From: Aldehydirespirator sp965220645
GTDB taxonomy: Bacteria; Actinomycetota; Acidimicrobiia; Acidimicrobiales; Aldehydirespiratoraceae
Reading direction: 5' to 3'
Length of the DNA stretch: 64,000 nucleotides
Assembly (NCBI GenBank): GCA_965220645.1
Contig: OZ244836.1
Coordinates: 1,922,001 to 1,986,000, forward strand
The notes below the pieces were generated by a model. It saw only the letters and a program-made list of their open reading frames with translations, searched no databases and had not been told where the DNA came from. This document shows positions 25,839 through 33,715 of the stretch, one piece after another. Both the position numbers and the translations under genes were made by a program. Position 1 is the first letter of the stretch. The number at the start of each line of letters is the position of its first letter.

Positions 25839-27056
25839 TCAGCCCGGGCGGTCGAGGCCTACTACGCCGGAGTCTGCGAGGGCTGCGATCTGGGCGTCGC
25901 TGCGGCCGAGCGAGCGCAGGATCTCGTCGCTGTGCTCCCCGAGGCGGGGAGCCATGCCCTTCGGTGCCCAAGCCGTGCCTGCAAAGTCGACCGGGGTGGC
26001 GACCATCGTGGAGGTGCCGGCCCCGTCGGGCACATCCACCAGGCCTCCGGCCGCCAGGAACTGCGGATCGGCCAGCAGGTCGTCGGGCGACTGGATGGGC
26101 GCCCAGAACAGCTCAGGCTCGGCCGCGAAGGCCTGGGCCCACTCGTCGAGAGATCGGGTGGCGAAGATCTCATCGAGCTCGACGACCAACTGCGGGGCGT
26201 TGTGGCGCCGGGAGCGGGGCGTGGCGTAGCGCTCGTCGTCGATCCACCCGGGCCGTTCCACCGCCCGGGCCAGTGGCTCCCAGTGCCGTGCCGGTTCGAG
26301 GCCAACCAGCCAGAACCGCCGCCCGTCGCCCGCGGTGTAGTTGTTCATGGCGGGGTTGCCCATCGTGTCGCGGCGGCCGATCTGCAGCGTGAGTCCCCAC
26401 CCCAATTTGATCGACAGGTCGAAGCTGATCGTGTAGGCGCCTTGGCGCAGCAGCGAAGTGCTCACGAGCTGGCCCTCGCCGGTGCGCTGCCGGGCGACGA
26501 GCGCGGCGCACACGCCGGCCGCGGTGGCCAGCGCGGTGCTGTGGTCCCCCATGCCGCCCCGTTGGAACGGCGGGTCACCGCCCTCGGGAGTCAGCAGGTG
26601 GGCGATGCCCGAGCGGGCCCAGAAGCCGGCCACATCGAACGCGCCGCTGTCAGCCTCGGCGCCTTCCATCCCGTAGCCGGTGACGGACGCGTACACCAGC
26701 CGGCGATGCCGGGCCGTTACCGACGAGTGGTCGAGCCCCAAACGCTCGAGTCCCCCGAGGCGGACGTTGGTGACGAACACGTCGGCCTGGGAAAGGAGCT
26801 CTTCCATCACAGCCCGCCCGTCGTCGGTGGTGAGGTCCAGCGCGATGCTCCGCTTGCCCCGGTTGTCCATGTCGAACACCGGGTTGGTGGGCATGTCCCC
26901 ACCGAGAATGAACTGGAACAATCGGCCCGGGTCGCCGCCGATCGGCTCGACCTTCACCACATCGGCGCCCCAGTCGGCCAGTATCCCGCCCGCCGCCGGC
27001 CCGGCTACCCATACGCCGAGTTCGACAACCCGGATCCCTTCCAGCGGCCCCGCCAT
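25839..27056 (-). CDS. CaiB/BaiF-family (class III) CoA-transferase
   Basis: A 405-residue class III CoA-transferase that moves CoA between carboxylic acids. Family features are the start LEGIRVVELGVWVAGPAAGGILADWGADVVK, NRGKRSIALDLTTDDGR, and the catalytic Asp in GGMGDHSTALATAAG followed by RTGEGQLVSTSL. The open frame reaches 27347, but ATG 27056 begins the conserved fold and has a TACCGT hexamer upstream. It diverges from a second, distinct CoA-transferase gene across a 94-nt gap, so the two may act as partners. Confidence 0.9.
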   Translation of the reverse strand: MAGPLEGIRVVELGVWVAGPAAGGILADWGADVVKVEPIGGDPGRLFQFILGGDMPTNPVFDMDNRGKRSIALDLTTDDGRAVMEELLSQADVFVTNVRLGGLERLGLDHSSVTARHRRLVYASVTGYGMEGAEADSGAFDVAGFWARSGIAHLLTPEGGDPPFQRGGMGDHSTALATAAGVCAALVARQRTGEGQLVSTSLLRQGAYTISFDLSIKLGWGLTLQIGRRDTMGNPAMNNYTAGDGRRFWLVGLEPARHWEPLARAVERPGWIDDERYATPRSRRHNAPQLVVELDEIFATRSLDEWAQAFAAEPELFWAPIQSPDDLLADPQFLAAGGLVDVPDGAGTSTMVATPVDFAGTAWAPKGMAPRLGEHSDEILRSLGRSDAQIAALADSGVVGLDRPG

Positions 27057-27150
27057 CGGAGCGGAACGGTAGCGGCTCGGCCCGGCTGGCGACTCCGCGG
27101 TGGACACAACCCCAGCCGCTCGGACTCCTAGAGTGGCGGGGTGATTGCCG

Positions 27151-28326
27151 ATGGCTGACGCTGCGGCCGAGGCTCGGGGGCCGCTGGACGGCGTGGTCGT
27201 GGCCGACTTCTCACGGGTTCTGGCCGGCCCGCTGGCCACGATGATGCTGGGTGACCTGGGCGCAGAGGTGATCAAGATCGAGAGACCCGGCCTGGGCGAC
27301 GACACCCGCTCGTGGGGTCCGCCCTTCGCCGAGGACGGCTCGGCCACCTACTACCTGTCGGTGAACCGGAACAAGCGAAGCGTGGCCCTGAACCTGGCCG
27401 AGGAGCAGCAGCGTGTCCAGGCCCGATCCCTGGCGCTCTCGGCCGACGTGGTGGTTGAGAACTTCCGGGCCGGGACCATGGAGCGGTTCGGTCTCGACTA
27501 CGAGTCGCTGCGGGCCGACAACCCCGGACTGGTCTATTGCCGGGTTAGCGCCTTCGGTCCCGCAGGCGGCCGGGACCTGCCGGGATATGACTTCATCGTG
27601 CAGGCGGCCAGCGGCTTCATGAGCATCACCGGCGAGGCCGGCGGGCCGCCCACCAAGACCGGAGTGGCCGTCGTGGACGTGATCACCGGCCTGTACGCCA
27701 CCGTTGGCATCGTGGCTGCGCTGGCCGAGCGCGGTACCAGCGGCCGGGGCCAGTTCATTGAAGTAGACCTGCTGTCGTCGGCGCTGGCGGCACTGGTCAA
27801 CCAGTCCTCGGCCTTCGCCAGCGGCGGGGTGGTGCCGGGCCGGATGGGGAACCTCCACCCCAGCATCACCCCCTACGAGACGTTCGACACCGCCACGGCC
27901 CCGATCGCCATTGCCGCGACCAACGAGCGCCAGTTCTCCGACCTGTGCAAAGCGCTGGACGCTCCAGGACTGCTCAGCGACGAGCGCTGGTCGTCCAACA
28001 CGGCCCGAGTCGCGCATCGCGAGGCCCTGACGGCCGAGTTGGAGGCTATCCTTCGGCGCCAACCCTGCGAGCACTGGGTGTCGGTGCTGACGGCAAGCGG
28101 TGTTCCCTGCAGCCCGGTCAATTCGATCGACGCCGCCTTTGCGCTGGCTGCAGAGCTCGGTCTCAACCCGGTGCGCCACATCCTGAGCGGAGACGGCCGG
28201 CAGCAGGCCACGGTCGCCAACCCCATCACCTTCTCGAGAACCCCGGCATCTCATCGGCTGCCTCCACCGGCCCTCGGCGCCGACACCGCGGCGGTGCTCG
28301 GGAGCCAGGAATCCGAACTGGCGTAG
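27151..28326 (+). CDS. CaiB/BaiF-family (class III) CoA-transferase
   Basis: A 391-residue class III CoA-transferase, only distantly similar to its divergent neighbour. It begins GPLDGVVVADFSRVLAGPLATMMLGDLGAEVIK and has SVNRNKRSVALNL, GYDFIVQAASGFMSITG, the catalytic Asp in VAVVDVITGLYATVG and GRGQFIEVDLL. TAGAGT at 27129-27134 lies 16 nt before ATG 27151; a TTG at 27145 is an alternative start. An M20 peptidase gene follows 88 nt downstream. Confidence 0.9.
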   Translation: MADAAAEARGPLDGVVVADFSRVLAGPLATMMLGDLGAEVIKIERPGLGDDTRSWGPPFAEDGSATYYLSVNRNKRSVALNLAEEQQRVQARSLALSADVVVENFRAGTMERFGLDYESLRADNPGLVYCRVSAFGPAGGRDLPGYDFIVQAASGFMSITGEAGGPPTKTGVAVVDVITGLYATVGIVAALAERGTSGRGQFIEVDLLSSALAALVNQSSAFASGGVVPGRMGNLHPSITPYETFDTATAPIAIAATNERQFSDLCKALDAPGLLSDERWSSNTARVAHREALTAELEAILRRQPCEHWVSVLTASGVPCSPVNSIDAAFALAAELGLNPVRHILSGDGRQQATVANPITFSRTPASHRLPPPALGADTAAVLGSQESELA

Positions 28327-28414
28327 ACCAGGGCGGCCTGTCGGTGTTGGCGCGCCGCGGCAAAGGGCTGCACAGTCAGCAGGAATTCCCGTCCGACGCT
28401 ACTGAGGAGCAGCC

Positions 28415-29695
28415 ATGACCGGAGTGGACACCGCGTTGCGAGACGCAGTCTTCGAGTTGATCGAAGCAGACCGGGAGCTGCTGGCCGAGACCTGCCTCGA
28501 GTTGGGCAACACCTACGCCCCCTGCGGCCATGAGCAGCCGGTGGCCGACGCGGTCAGCGCCTGGTACGACCGCCACGGCATCGCCGCCCGCCAGCAGCAG
28601 ATCCTGCCCGACCGCTCGAACGTGGTGGCCGTGCTGCCCGGGTCCAGGCCGGGGGCGAAGAGCCTGATCTTCAACGCCCACCTCGACACCGAGATCAGCG
28701 GCCCGGACCACGCCAACCTCATGGAGTCCAGTGACCCCAACCTGGTGGGCGCCTGGCGCGAGGGCGACCGGATCTTCGGCCACACCGTGCTCAACGACCG
28801 GGGCTGCATGTCGGTGTTCATGGTGATGGCCAAAGCTCTGACGGATGCCGGGGCCGGGTTGGGCGGCGACGTGATCCTGACGTCGGTAGTGGGCGAGACC
28901 GGCATGGCACCCGTCGACGAGTACCAGGGTCTCAACTACGAGGGCAAGGGCTTCGGCACCCGCCATCTCGTCGACCACGGTGTGCGGGCCGACTACGCCC
29001 TGGTGGCAGAGACCACGGCCTGGTCGCAGTCGTGGATCGAGTGCGGTGCGGTGTATCTGAAGATCACGCTGCGGGGACGCAACATGTACACGCCCCGGCT
29101 CATCCGCGAGCCGGACCTGCCCGACCATCCCAACGCCATCGTCAAGGGCGCGGTCATGGCCACGGTGCTGGAGGCGTGGGGCATCGACTACGAGGAGCGC
29201 AACTCCTACGTCTCGGAGTTGGGGGAGGTCCGGCCCAAAGCCCAGGTGGGTGCCATCCGCGGCGGGGTGCCTTACCGGCCCAACCGGTCGTCGCCGGTGT
29301 GCAAGCTCTACATGGACGTGCGCACCTTGCCCGGCGCCGACCAGGACGCGGTAGTCGCGGAAGTGCGGGCGGTGGCCCGGTCGGTCGACCCCGCGGCCGA
29401 GGTCGAGTGCTACACAGCCAAGGCCGGCCGAGTTGCTACGGGCATCGAGCCGCTGTGCAACGCGGTGGAAGAGGCCTACGGCGAGATCGTGGGCGGGGCG
29501 ACGCCGCCTCCGCAGGTAGCCCACACGTCCATGTGGCGCGACACCAACATCTTCAACGCGGTCGGGATCCCGTCGCTGACCTTCGGGCCGCCCAGGGGAT
29601 CGGCCGCGGTGCAGGGCACCGGCCACTTCGAGCTCGACGACCTGGTGGCCGGGGCCAAGGTCTACGTCGCGGTGGCCATGGACCTCTGCGCCTGA
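28415..29695 (+). CDS. M20-family metallopeptidase/amidohydrolase
   Basis: A 426-residue M20 family protein (ArgE/DapE/acetylornithine deacetylase type). Zinc-site sequences are FNAHLDTEISG (His, then Asp) and SVVGETGMAPVD (catalytic Glu in GE), with the dimerisation domain around ECGAVYLKITLRGRNMYT and a final HTSMWRDTNIFNAVGIPSLTFGP. It hydrolyses an amide or peptide bond in a small substrate; specificity cannot be read. GAGGAGC precedes ATG 28415. It converges with the GH3 gene. Confidence 0.88.
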   Translation: MTGVDTALRDAVFELIEADRELLAETCLELGNTYAPCGHEQPVADAVSAWYDRHGIAARQQQILPDRSNVVAVLPGSRPGAKSLIFNAHLDTEISGPDHANLMESSDPNLVGAWREGDRIFGHTVLNDRGCMSVFMVMAKALTDAGAGLGGDVILTSVVGETGMAPVDEYQGLNYEGKGFGTRHLVDHGVRADYALVAETTAWSQSWIECGAVYLKITLRGRNMYTPRLIREPDLPDHPNAIVKGAVMATVLEAWGIDYEERNSYVSELGEVRPKAQVGAIRGGVPYRPNRSSPVCKLYMDVRTLPGADQDAVVAEVRAVARSVDPAAEVECYTAKAGRVATGIEPLCNAVEEAYGEIVGGATPPPQVAHTSMWRDTNIFNAVGIPSLTFGPPRGSAAVQGTGHFELDDLVAGAKVYVAVAMDLCA

Positions 29696-29705
29696 CGGCG
29701 CTGCA

Positions 29706-29743
29706 TATCGCGAAGACTTGTCGTATTCGCGAGAAATCGCGAT
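29706..29743. repeat. Cluster of three TCGCGA palindromes
   Basis: TCGCGA occurs at 29708-29713, 29727-29732 and 29737-29742, the outer copies in ATCGCGA and ATCGCGAT contexts. It fills the 62-nt gap between the convergent M20 and GH3 genes. No clear terminator hairpin with a T-run is present. Confidence 0.3.
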
Positions 29744-29757
29744 GAGAGCGGCGACGC

Positions 29758-31872
29758 TCAGACCGGTCGGGCTGACGCAGCGTCGAGGCCGACGCGGTAC
29801 TCGACCGGCGAGTCCTCGCGGGTCCAGGCTCCGTCGATTCGTAGATCGAGCTGCGACCGGTCTACGGGAATCTGAAGCTTGGTGCTCTCGCCGGCGTCCA
29901 GACGAACCTTGGTGAAACCGACCAGGCGCTTGGGCGGGCGCTCGTAGGCCGATTCGGGCACGCTTCCGTAGACTTGGACGACTGTCGAGCCTGCACGATT
30001 GCCGGTGTTGGCGACCGTGACAACCACCTCTTCACCGTTCATCCCTGCCGTACCCAGGTCGAAGCTGGTGTAGCCCAGGCCGTGGCCCAAGGGCAGATGG
30101 GCGTACGTGCCGCTGGCGTCCAGATGCCACTGGCCGTGCAGCAAGCCGTACACGGCCGTCTCGGCGTCGCGGTCGAAGTCGACCAGGTCGGACTCATCGT
30201 GGGGGACGGCGAACGGGAGCCGGCCGGTGGGCTCGGCCCGACCGAACAGCACGTCGGCCAGGGCGTGGCCGCCCTCGGATCCCGGGTACCACACCATGAG
30301 GGTGGCTCCCACCGTGTCCAGCCAGGGCATAACCACCGCGCTGCCGGCCATCACTGCCACCACCACCCGGCTGCATGCTGTGGCCGCGTCGGCGATCAAC
30401 TGCTCGTCGGTGGGGTGCAGACGCAGCGTCGCTCGATCGCCGCCCTGCGACGATCCGGCCACCGCACCCCCCTCACCGAAGCCGGCTGCCAGCGCGTCGA
30501 GTTGGGACGGGTCGGTGAAGCCCAGCTCGGGATCGTCCATCGGAGGGGCCAGTTCCAGGAACACGCTGCCGCCGTCACCGAGGTACTCGCCCTCGTCGTG
30601 GCGGGTGTAGCCCACGACCACCACGGCTAGGTCCGCACCGGCGGCAACGGATGCATCCCGATCGCTGTGGACGAGGTCTGTGCCTGTGCCTCTCAGAGCG
30701 GCTTCGAATCCGGCGAGCAGGGTTACGGGGTCGGGGGTGTGGAGCACGTCGCTGGAGCCTCCGTCGCCCAGGTTGGGCACGGCCGCCAGCGGGCCCAGCA
30801 CTGCCACCTTCGACAGCCCGGTCGGGTTGACCGGCAGGCAGCCGTCGTTGCGAAGCAGCACCATCGACTCGACGGTCGCCTCGCGGGCCAGCGCCCGGTG
30901 CTCGGCGCATCCCACCACGGACCGGTCCGGGGTCTCCTTGAACACCCGCGCGAAGCGCAAGAGGGTGGCCACCGTCTCGGCCACCCTCGCGTCTACGTCC
31001 GCGACATCGAGCTCGCCTGAGTCGACCGCGTCCGGAAGGACTGGGGCCCGCTGTTGGCGGAAGGGCATCTCGATGTTGCAGCCGGCCCGCACCGACGCCA
31101 CCGGGTCGCGCAGCCCCATGATGAAGTCGGTTATGACCAGGCCACCGAAGCCCCAGTCGTGGCGCAGGACTCCGGTGAGCAGCGGGTAGCTGTCGCCGCA
31201 CCAGTGGCCGTTGAGCGAGTTGTAGGCGCTCATCACCGCGGCCACGCCCCCGCCAGCCACCCGCTTGAAGTGAGGCAGATACACCTCGTGGAGGGCCCGC
31301 TCGTCGGCTACGACGTCCACCTTGAAGCGGGCGTTCTCCATGGAGTTGCACGCGAAGTGCTTCATGCACGCCATCACGTGACGCTGCAGCCCCCGCGTGA
31401 GCGCTGCCGCCATCTCGCCGACGTGGCAGGGATCCTCTCCGTAGGTCTCCTGGGCTCGGCCCCAGGCGGGATGCCGCAGCAGGTTCATGCACACCGCACC
31501 GGTGAAGGTGGCGCCCGAAGCTCGCAACTCGGCCCCGATGGCCTCGCCGATGCGCTCCTCCAATCCCGGATCGAACGACGCGCCACGGGCCATCGACACC
31601 GGGAACGTGGTGGACGGCCCGAGCACGCATCCCCGGGGCCCGTCCGCGAAGTTGAGTCCGGGGATTCCCAGCCGATCGACGCGGGCGGCCGGCCATCCGT
31701 GGGAGTGGTAGCCACCGCTGCCCAGATCGGCGATGCCGGGCCAGAACGCCAGCTCGCCGTCGAGGCAGCCCAGCCTCTCCTCCAGCGTCATCATCGCCAC
31801 GAGTGCGTCGGCCTCGGCCCTGGCGTCGGTGCCCTGAGCCACCCGCTCGGCGGCATCGTCGAATGCAGTCAT
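29758..31872 (-). CDS. Glycoside hydrolase family 3 protein (beta-glucosidase-like)
   Basis: A 704-residue GH3 enzyme with the three-domain layout: TIM-like N-terminal domain (LNFADGPRGCVLGPSTTFP, ETYGEDPCHVGEM, KHFACNSMENARF), alpha/beta sandwich, and a C-terminal fibronectin-III-like domain (VTVANTGNRAGSTVVQVY). The nucleophile Asp is in VITDFIMG near residue 245. At the usual acid/base position (GEGYDR in relatives) this protein has SSQGGDR near residue 469, Gln in place of Glu. No signal peptide is seen, so it is probably cytoplasmic. TAGCCT 7 nt before ATG marks a leaderless start. The frame is open further upstream. Confidence 0.9.
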   Translation of the reverse strand: MTAFDDAAERVAQGTDARAEADALVAMMTLEERLGCLDGELAFWPGIADLGSGGYHSHGWPAARVDRLGIPGLNFADGPRGCVLGPSTTFPVSMARGASFDPGLEERIGEAIGAELRASGATFTGAVCMNLLRHPAWGRAQETYGEDPCHVGEMAAALTRGLQRHVMACMKHFACNSMENARFKVDVVADERALHEVYLPHFKRVAGGGVAAVMSAYNSLNGHWCGDSYPLLTGVLRHDWGFGGLVITDFIMGLRDPVASVRAGCNIEMPFRQQRAPVLPDAVDSGELDVADVDARVAETVATLLRFARVFKETPDRSVVGCAEHRALAREATVESMVLLRNDGCLPVNPTGLSKVAVLGPLAAVPNLGDGGSSDVLHTPDPVTLLAGFEAALRGTGTDLVHSDRDASVAAGADLAVVVVGYTRHDEGEYLGDGGSVFLELAPPMDDPELGFTDPSQLDALAAGFGEGGAVAGSSQGGDRATLRLHPTDEQLIADAATACSRVVVAVMAGSAVVMPWLDTVGATLMVWYPGSEGGHALADVLFGRAEPTGRLPFAVPHDESDLVDFDRDAETAVYGLLHGQWHLDASGTYAHLPLGHGLGYTSFDLGTAGMNGEEVVVTVANTGNRAGSTVVQVYGSVPESAYERPPKRLVGFTKVRLDAGESTKLQIPVDRSQLDLRIDGAWTREDSPVEYRVGLDAASARPV

Positions 31873-31879
31873 GCCGGGA

Positions 31880-31885
31880 AGGCTA
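31880..31885 (-). promoter_or_regulatory. Predicted -10 element (leaderless) of the GH3 gene
   Basis: Minus-strand TAGCCT ends 7 nt before ATG 31872. Confidence 0.5.
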
Positions 31886-32034
31886 AGCGGGCTCGCGCTG
31901 GGCGAAGGCGACCCTGATCGCGCCCGGACGCGGCCTGGTCGGCCAGCAGGCAACCCGCCGACTCGGTGCTGGGCCAGATCACAGTGTCACTGAGTGAGCT
32001 GAGCTGAGATAGCAGCTTGTGATGTTTGATACGC

Positions 32035-32040
32035 TATAGT
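32035..32040 (+). promoter_or_regulatory. Predicted -10 element of the coiled-coil repeat gene
   Basis: TATAGT lies about 80 nt before ATG 32123; a purine-rich AAAGGG precedes the start. The 250-nt gap 31873-32122 is locally less GC-rich than its surroundings and holds nothing else I can name apart from the GH3 promoter at its left end. Confidence 0.4.
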
Positions 32041-32122
32041 TGGATCAGCCGCCGTTGGCGGCCTTGGAGCAGCCGTTGAGGCGTCCCCGTATCTGCATTT
32101 TGCCGACTAAAGGGCACCGAGG

Positions 32123-32611
32123 ATGGCTCTCACCCACGCCCAACGCACCTCGATGTTCAACACTCTGGCAGAAGTCATGGGACAAGCCGACGCCGAGACC
32201 CTGATGCAGCACCTGCCGCCCAGCGGCTGGGACAACGTCGCCACCAAAGACGACCTCAGAGCCGGGTTCGCCGAAACCAACACGGCCATCGCCACCGGGC
32301 TGGCCCAGGCCGCCGTCGAGCGGGCCGAGATCATGGCCCAGGCCGCCACAGAGCGGGCGGAGATCAAGGCCCAGGCCGCCGTCGAGCGGGCCGAGATCGT
32401 CAAGGTCATAGCAGCCGGACTGGCGCAAGCCGGTGCTGAGCGGGCCGAGATCGTCAAGGTCATAGCAGCTGGACTGGCGCAAGCCGCCACAGAGCGGGCC
32501 GAGATCATCAGGCGGCAGGCGTGGCACCTCTACATCGTGGTGTCCACCATCGTGGTGGCCAGTGTGTCGATCTGGATCGCACTGCTCACCCAGCCCGGCG
32601 CGGGAGGCTGA
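32123..32611 (+). CDS. Repeat-containing coiled-coil protein with C-terminal membrane anchor
   Basis: A 162-residue protein. It starts ALTHAQRTSMFNTLAEVMGQADAE, resembling small actinobacterial proteins that continue into TKxDL-type coiled coils (here ATKDDLRAGFAE). The middle consists of repeats ending in ERAEI, two short (MAQAAT, KAQAAV) and two long (VKVIAAGLAQA). The last 30 residues hold one transmembrane helix (LYIVVSTIVVASVSIWIALL). The layout is like DUF1640/CCDC90-type membrane-anchored coiled coils. Function is unknown. The next bases encode a PIN-domain fragment. Confidence 0.72.
   Translation: MALTHAQRTSMFNTLAEVMGQADAETLMQHLPPSGWDNVATKDDLRAGFAETNTAIATGLAQAAVERAEIMAQAATERAEIKAQAAVERAEIVKVIAAGLAQAGAERAEIVKVIAAGLAQAATERAEIIRRQAWHLYIVVSTIVVASVSIWIALLTQPGAGG
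32312..32506 (+). repeat. In-frame coding repeats in the coiled-coil gene
   Basis: Copies of GAGCGGGCCGAGATC recur, and two longer copies with GTCAAGGTCATAGCAGC plus GGACTGGCGCAAGCC are nearly identical at 57-nt spacing (about 32385-32441 and 32442-32498). Near-identity at DNA level implies recent expansion. Confidence 0.6.
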
Positions 32612-32614
32612 GTC

Positions 32615-32737
32615 GTGAACTACCTCTCTGTTGCGGCCGCGACGGCGATGACTGGCAACCACACTCTCGTGACGGCCGATCGCAAGATCGTCGAGTGGGC
32701 TGACCGCACCCGGCTGCTGACCGTTGTCACTCCGTAG
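32615..32737 (+). pseudogene. C-terminal fragment of a PIN-domain (VapC-like) toxin
   Basis: A 40-codon frame running to TAG at 32735 reads AAATAMTGNHTLVTADRKIV and ends RLLTVVTP. The pattern HTLVTADRKIxEWAD followed by a short hydrophobic strand is the C-terminal end of PIN-domain ribonucleases, with the last conserved acidic residue in TADR. The first three quarters of the domain are absent; the upstream sequence belongs to the coiled-coil gene. It starts 3 nt after that gene's stop. I read it as the remains of a toxin-antitoxin locus. Confidence 0.55.
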
Positions 32738-32746
32738 ACCTGCATA

Positions 32747-32839
32747 GGAGGCGACGAAGATGCGGCCCGGGCGCGGCCAGAATCGCAGCCCTCACCCAGA
32801 GACGAACTCAACCGTGATCGACAGCCAGGTTCGTGCCAT
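32747..32839 (-). pseudogene. Degenerate pRiA4b ORF-3-like fragment
   Basis: On the minus strand ATG 32839 opens MARTWLSITVEFVSG, then an in-frame TGA, then GLRFWPRPGRIFVAS before similarity stops. This is the beginning of the plasmid pRiA4b ORF-3-like family, in which the start MARTWLSI-VELVSG is followed by LWPRPGRIF. Only about 31 codons remain and the family is much longer, so it is a decayed remnant. It occupies the gap between the PIN fragment and the CDGSH gene. Confidence 0.5.
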
Positions 32840-32974
32840 CGGCCCATCTTGGCAGCCGAGGCCAGCTGCGACTGCCATGCCGGGCCGCGAAGTCTCGTCT
32901 GCATGACGATGCGCTGCCCGGCCCACGAGCCGAGCACGACCTCGCGTGGCGCGCCCCGCCCGGACCCCCGGCTC

Positions 32975-32980
32975 TACACT
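32975..32980 (+). promoter_or_regulatory. Predicted -10 element (leaderless) of the CDGSH gene
   Basis: TACACT ends 7 nt before ATG 32988. Confidence 0.5.
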
Positions 32981-32987
32981 CACCGCG

Positions 32988-33671
32988 ATGTCCGATAACA
33001 AGTTGCCGTCATCTGAGCAGGGTGTGAGTGTGAGGGTGCGGTCCAACGGTCCCTATGTGGTGTCGGGGTCGGTGCCGTTGAGGGTGAGGCGGCCGATCAT
33101 GTCTGAGCACGGCGAGCCGCTGGCGTGGCGGGCCGAGGAGGTGAGCGACCGGGGCCCGGCGTACGCGCTGTGCCGCTGCGGCGAGTCCTCCCGCAAACCC
33201 TATTGTGACGGATCCCACGCTGAGCGGGGCTTCGACGGCACCGAGGCCGCGCCCACGGACACGTTCGAGCAGCGCTGCGCCAGTCTCGGCGGCGTGGGCA
33301 TCGAGGTGTCCGACGACCGGGCCATCTGCGTGCATGCAGGGTTCTGCGGCAACCGGGTGTCCAACATCTGGAAGATGGCGTCTGAGACCGGCGACACGGT
33401 GGTGCGGGGCCAGGTGATGGCGATGGTGGAGCGGTGCCCGTCGGGTGCGCTCACCTACGCCGTCGACGGCGAGGTGGTCGAGCCGGCGCTGCCGGCAGAG
33501 ATCGCGGTGATCCCCGACGGGCCGCTGTGGCTGACCGGGGGCATCCCGGTGGAGCGCTCGGACGGCGAGCCCTTCGAGACGCGCAACAGGGTGACGCTGT
33601 GCCGCTGCGGCCACTCAGCGGCCAAGCCGCTGTGCGACGGCTCCCACAAGGAGGCAGGCTTCACCGGCTGA
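32988..33671 (+). CDS. Double CDGSH iron-sulfur domain protein with central ferredoxin-like segment
   Basis: A 227-residue protein with two CDGSH motifs: CRCGESSRKPYCDGSH (C62, C64, C73, H77) and CRCGHSAAKPLCDGSH (C205, C207, C216, H220), each expected to hold a [2Fe-2S] cluster with one His ligand. Between them lies DDRAICVHAGFCGNRV and ERCPSGALTY, a divergent [4Fe-4S] mono-cluster domain with Cys residues. Roles proposed for such proteins include electron or cluster transfer and redox sensing. The -10 TACACT 7 nt upstream supports ATG 32988 rather than the longer frame. It converges with dnaE2. Confidence 0.88.
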   Translation: MSDNKLPSSEQGVSVRVRSNGPYVVSGSVPLRVRRPIMSEHGEPLAWRAEEVSDRGPAYALCRCGESSRKPYCDGSHAERGFDGTEAAPTDTFEQRCASLGGVGIEVSDDRAICVHAGFCGNRVSNIWKMASETGDTVVRGQVMAMVERCPSGALTYAVDGEVVEPALPAEIAVIPDGPLWLTGGIPVERSDGEPFETRNRVTLCRCGHSAAKPLCDGSHKEAGFTG

Positions 33672-33715
33672 CCGGTCGTGGGGCGGACCGCCCCACCGGA
33701 GACTGTCGTGCCCGG

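Noticed and set aside
32747..32839. Second selenocysteine TGA in the ORF3-like fragment
   Set aside because: The family has Arg or another residue, not Cys, at that position, and the frame is truncated soon after; ordinary decay is the better explanation.
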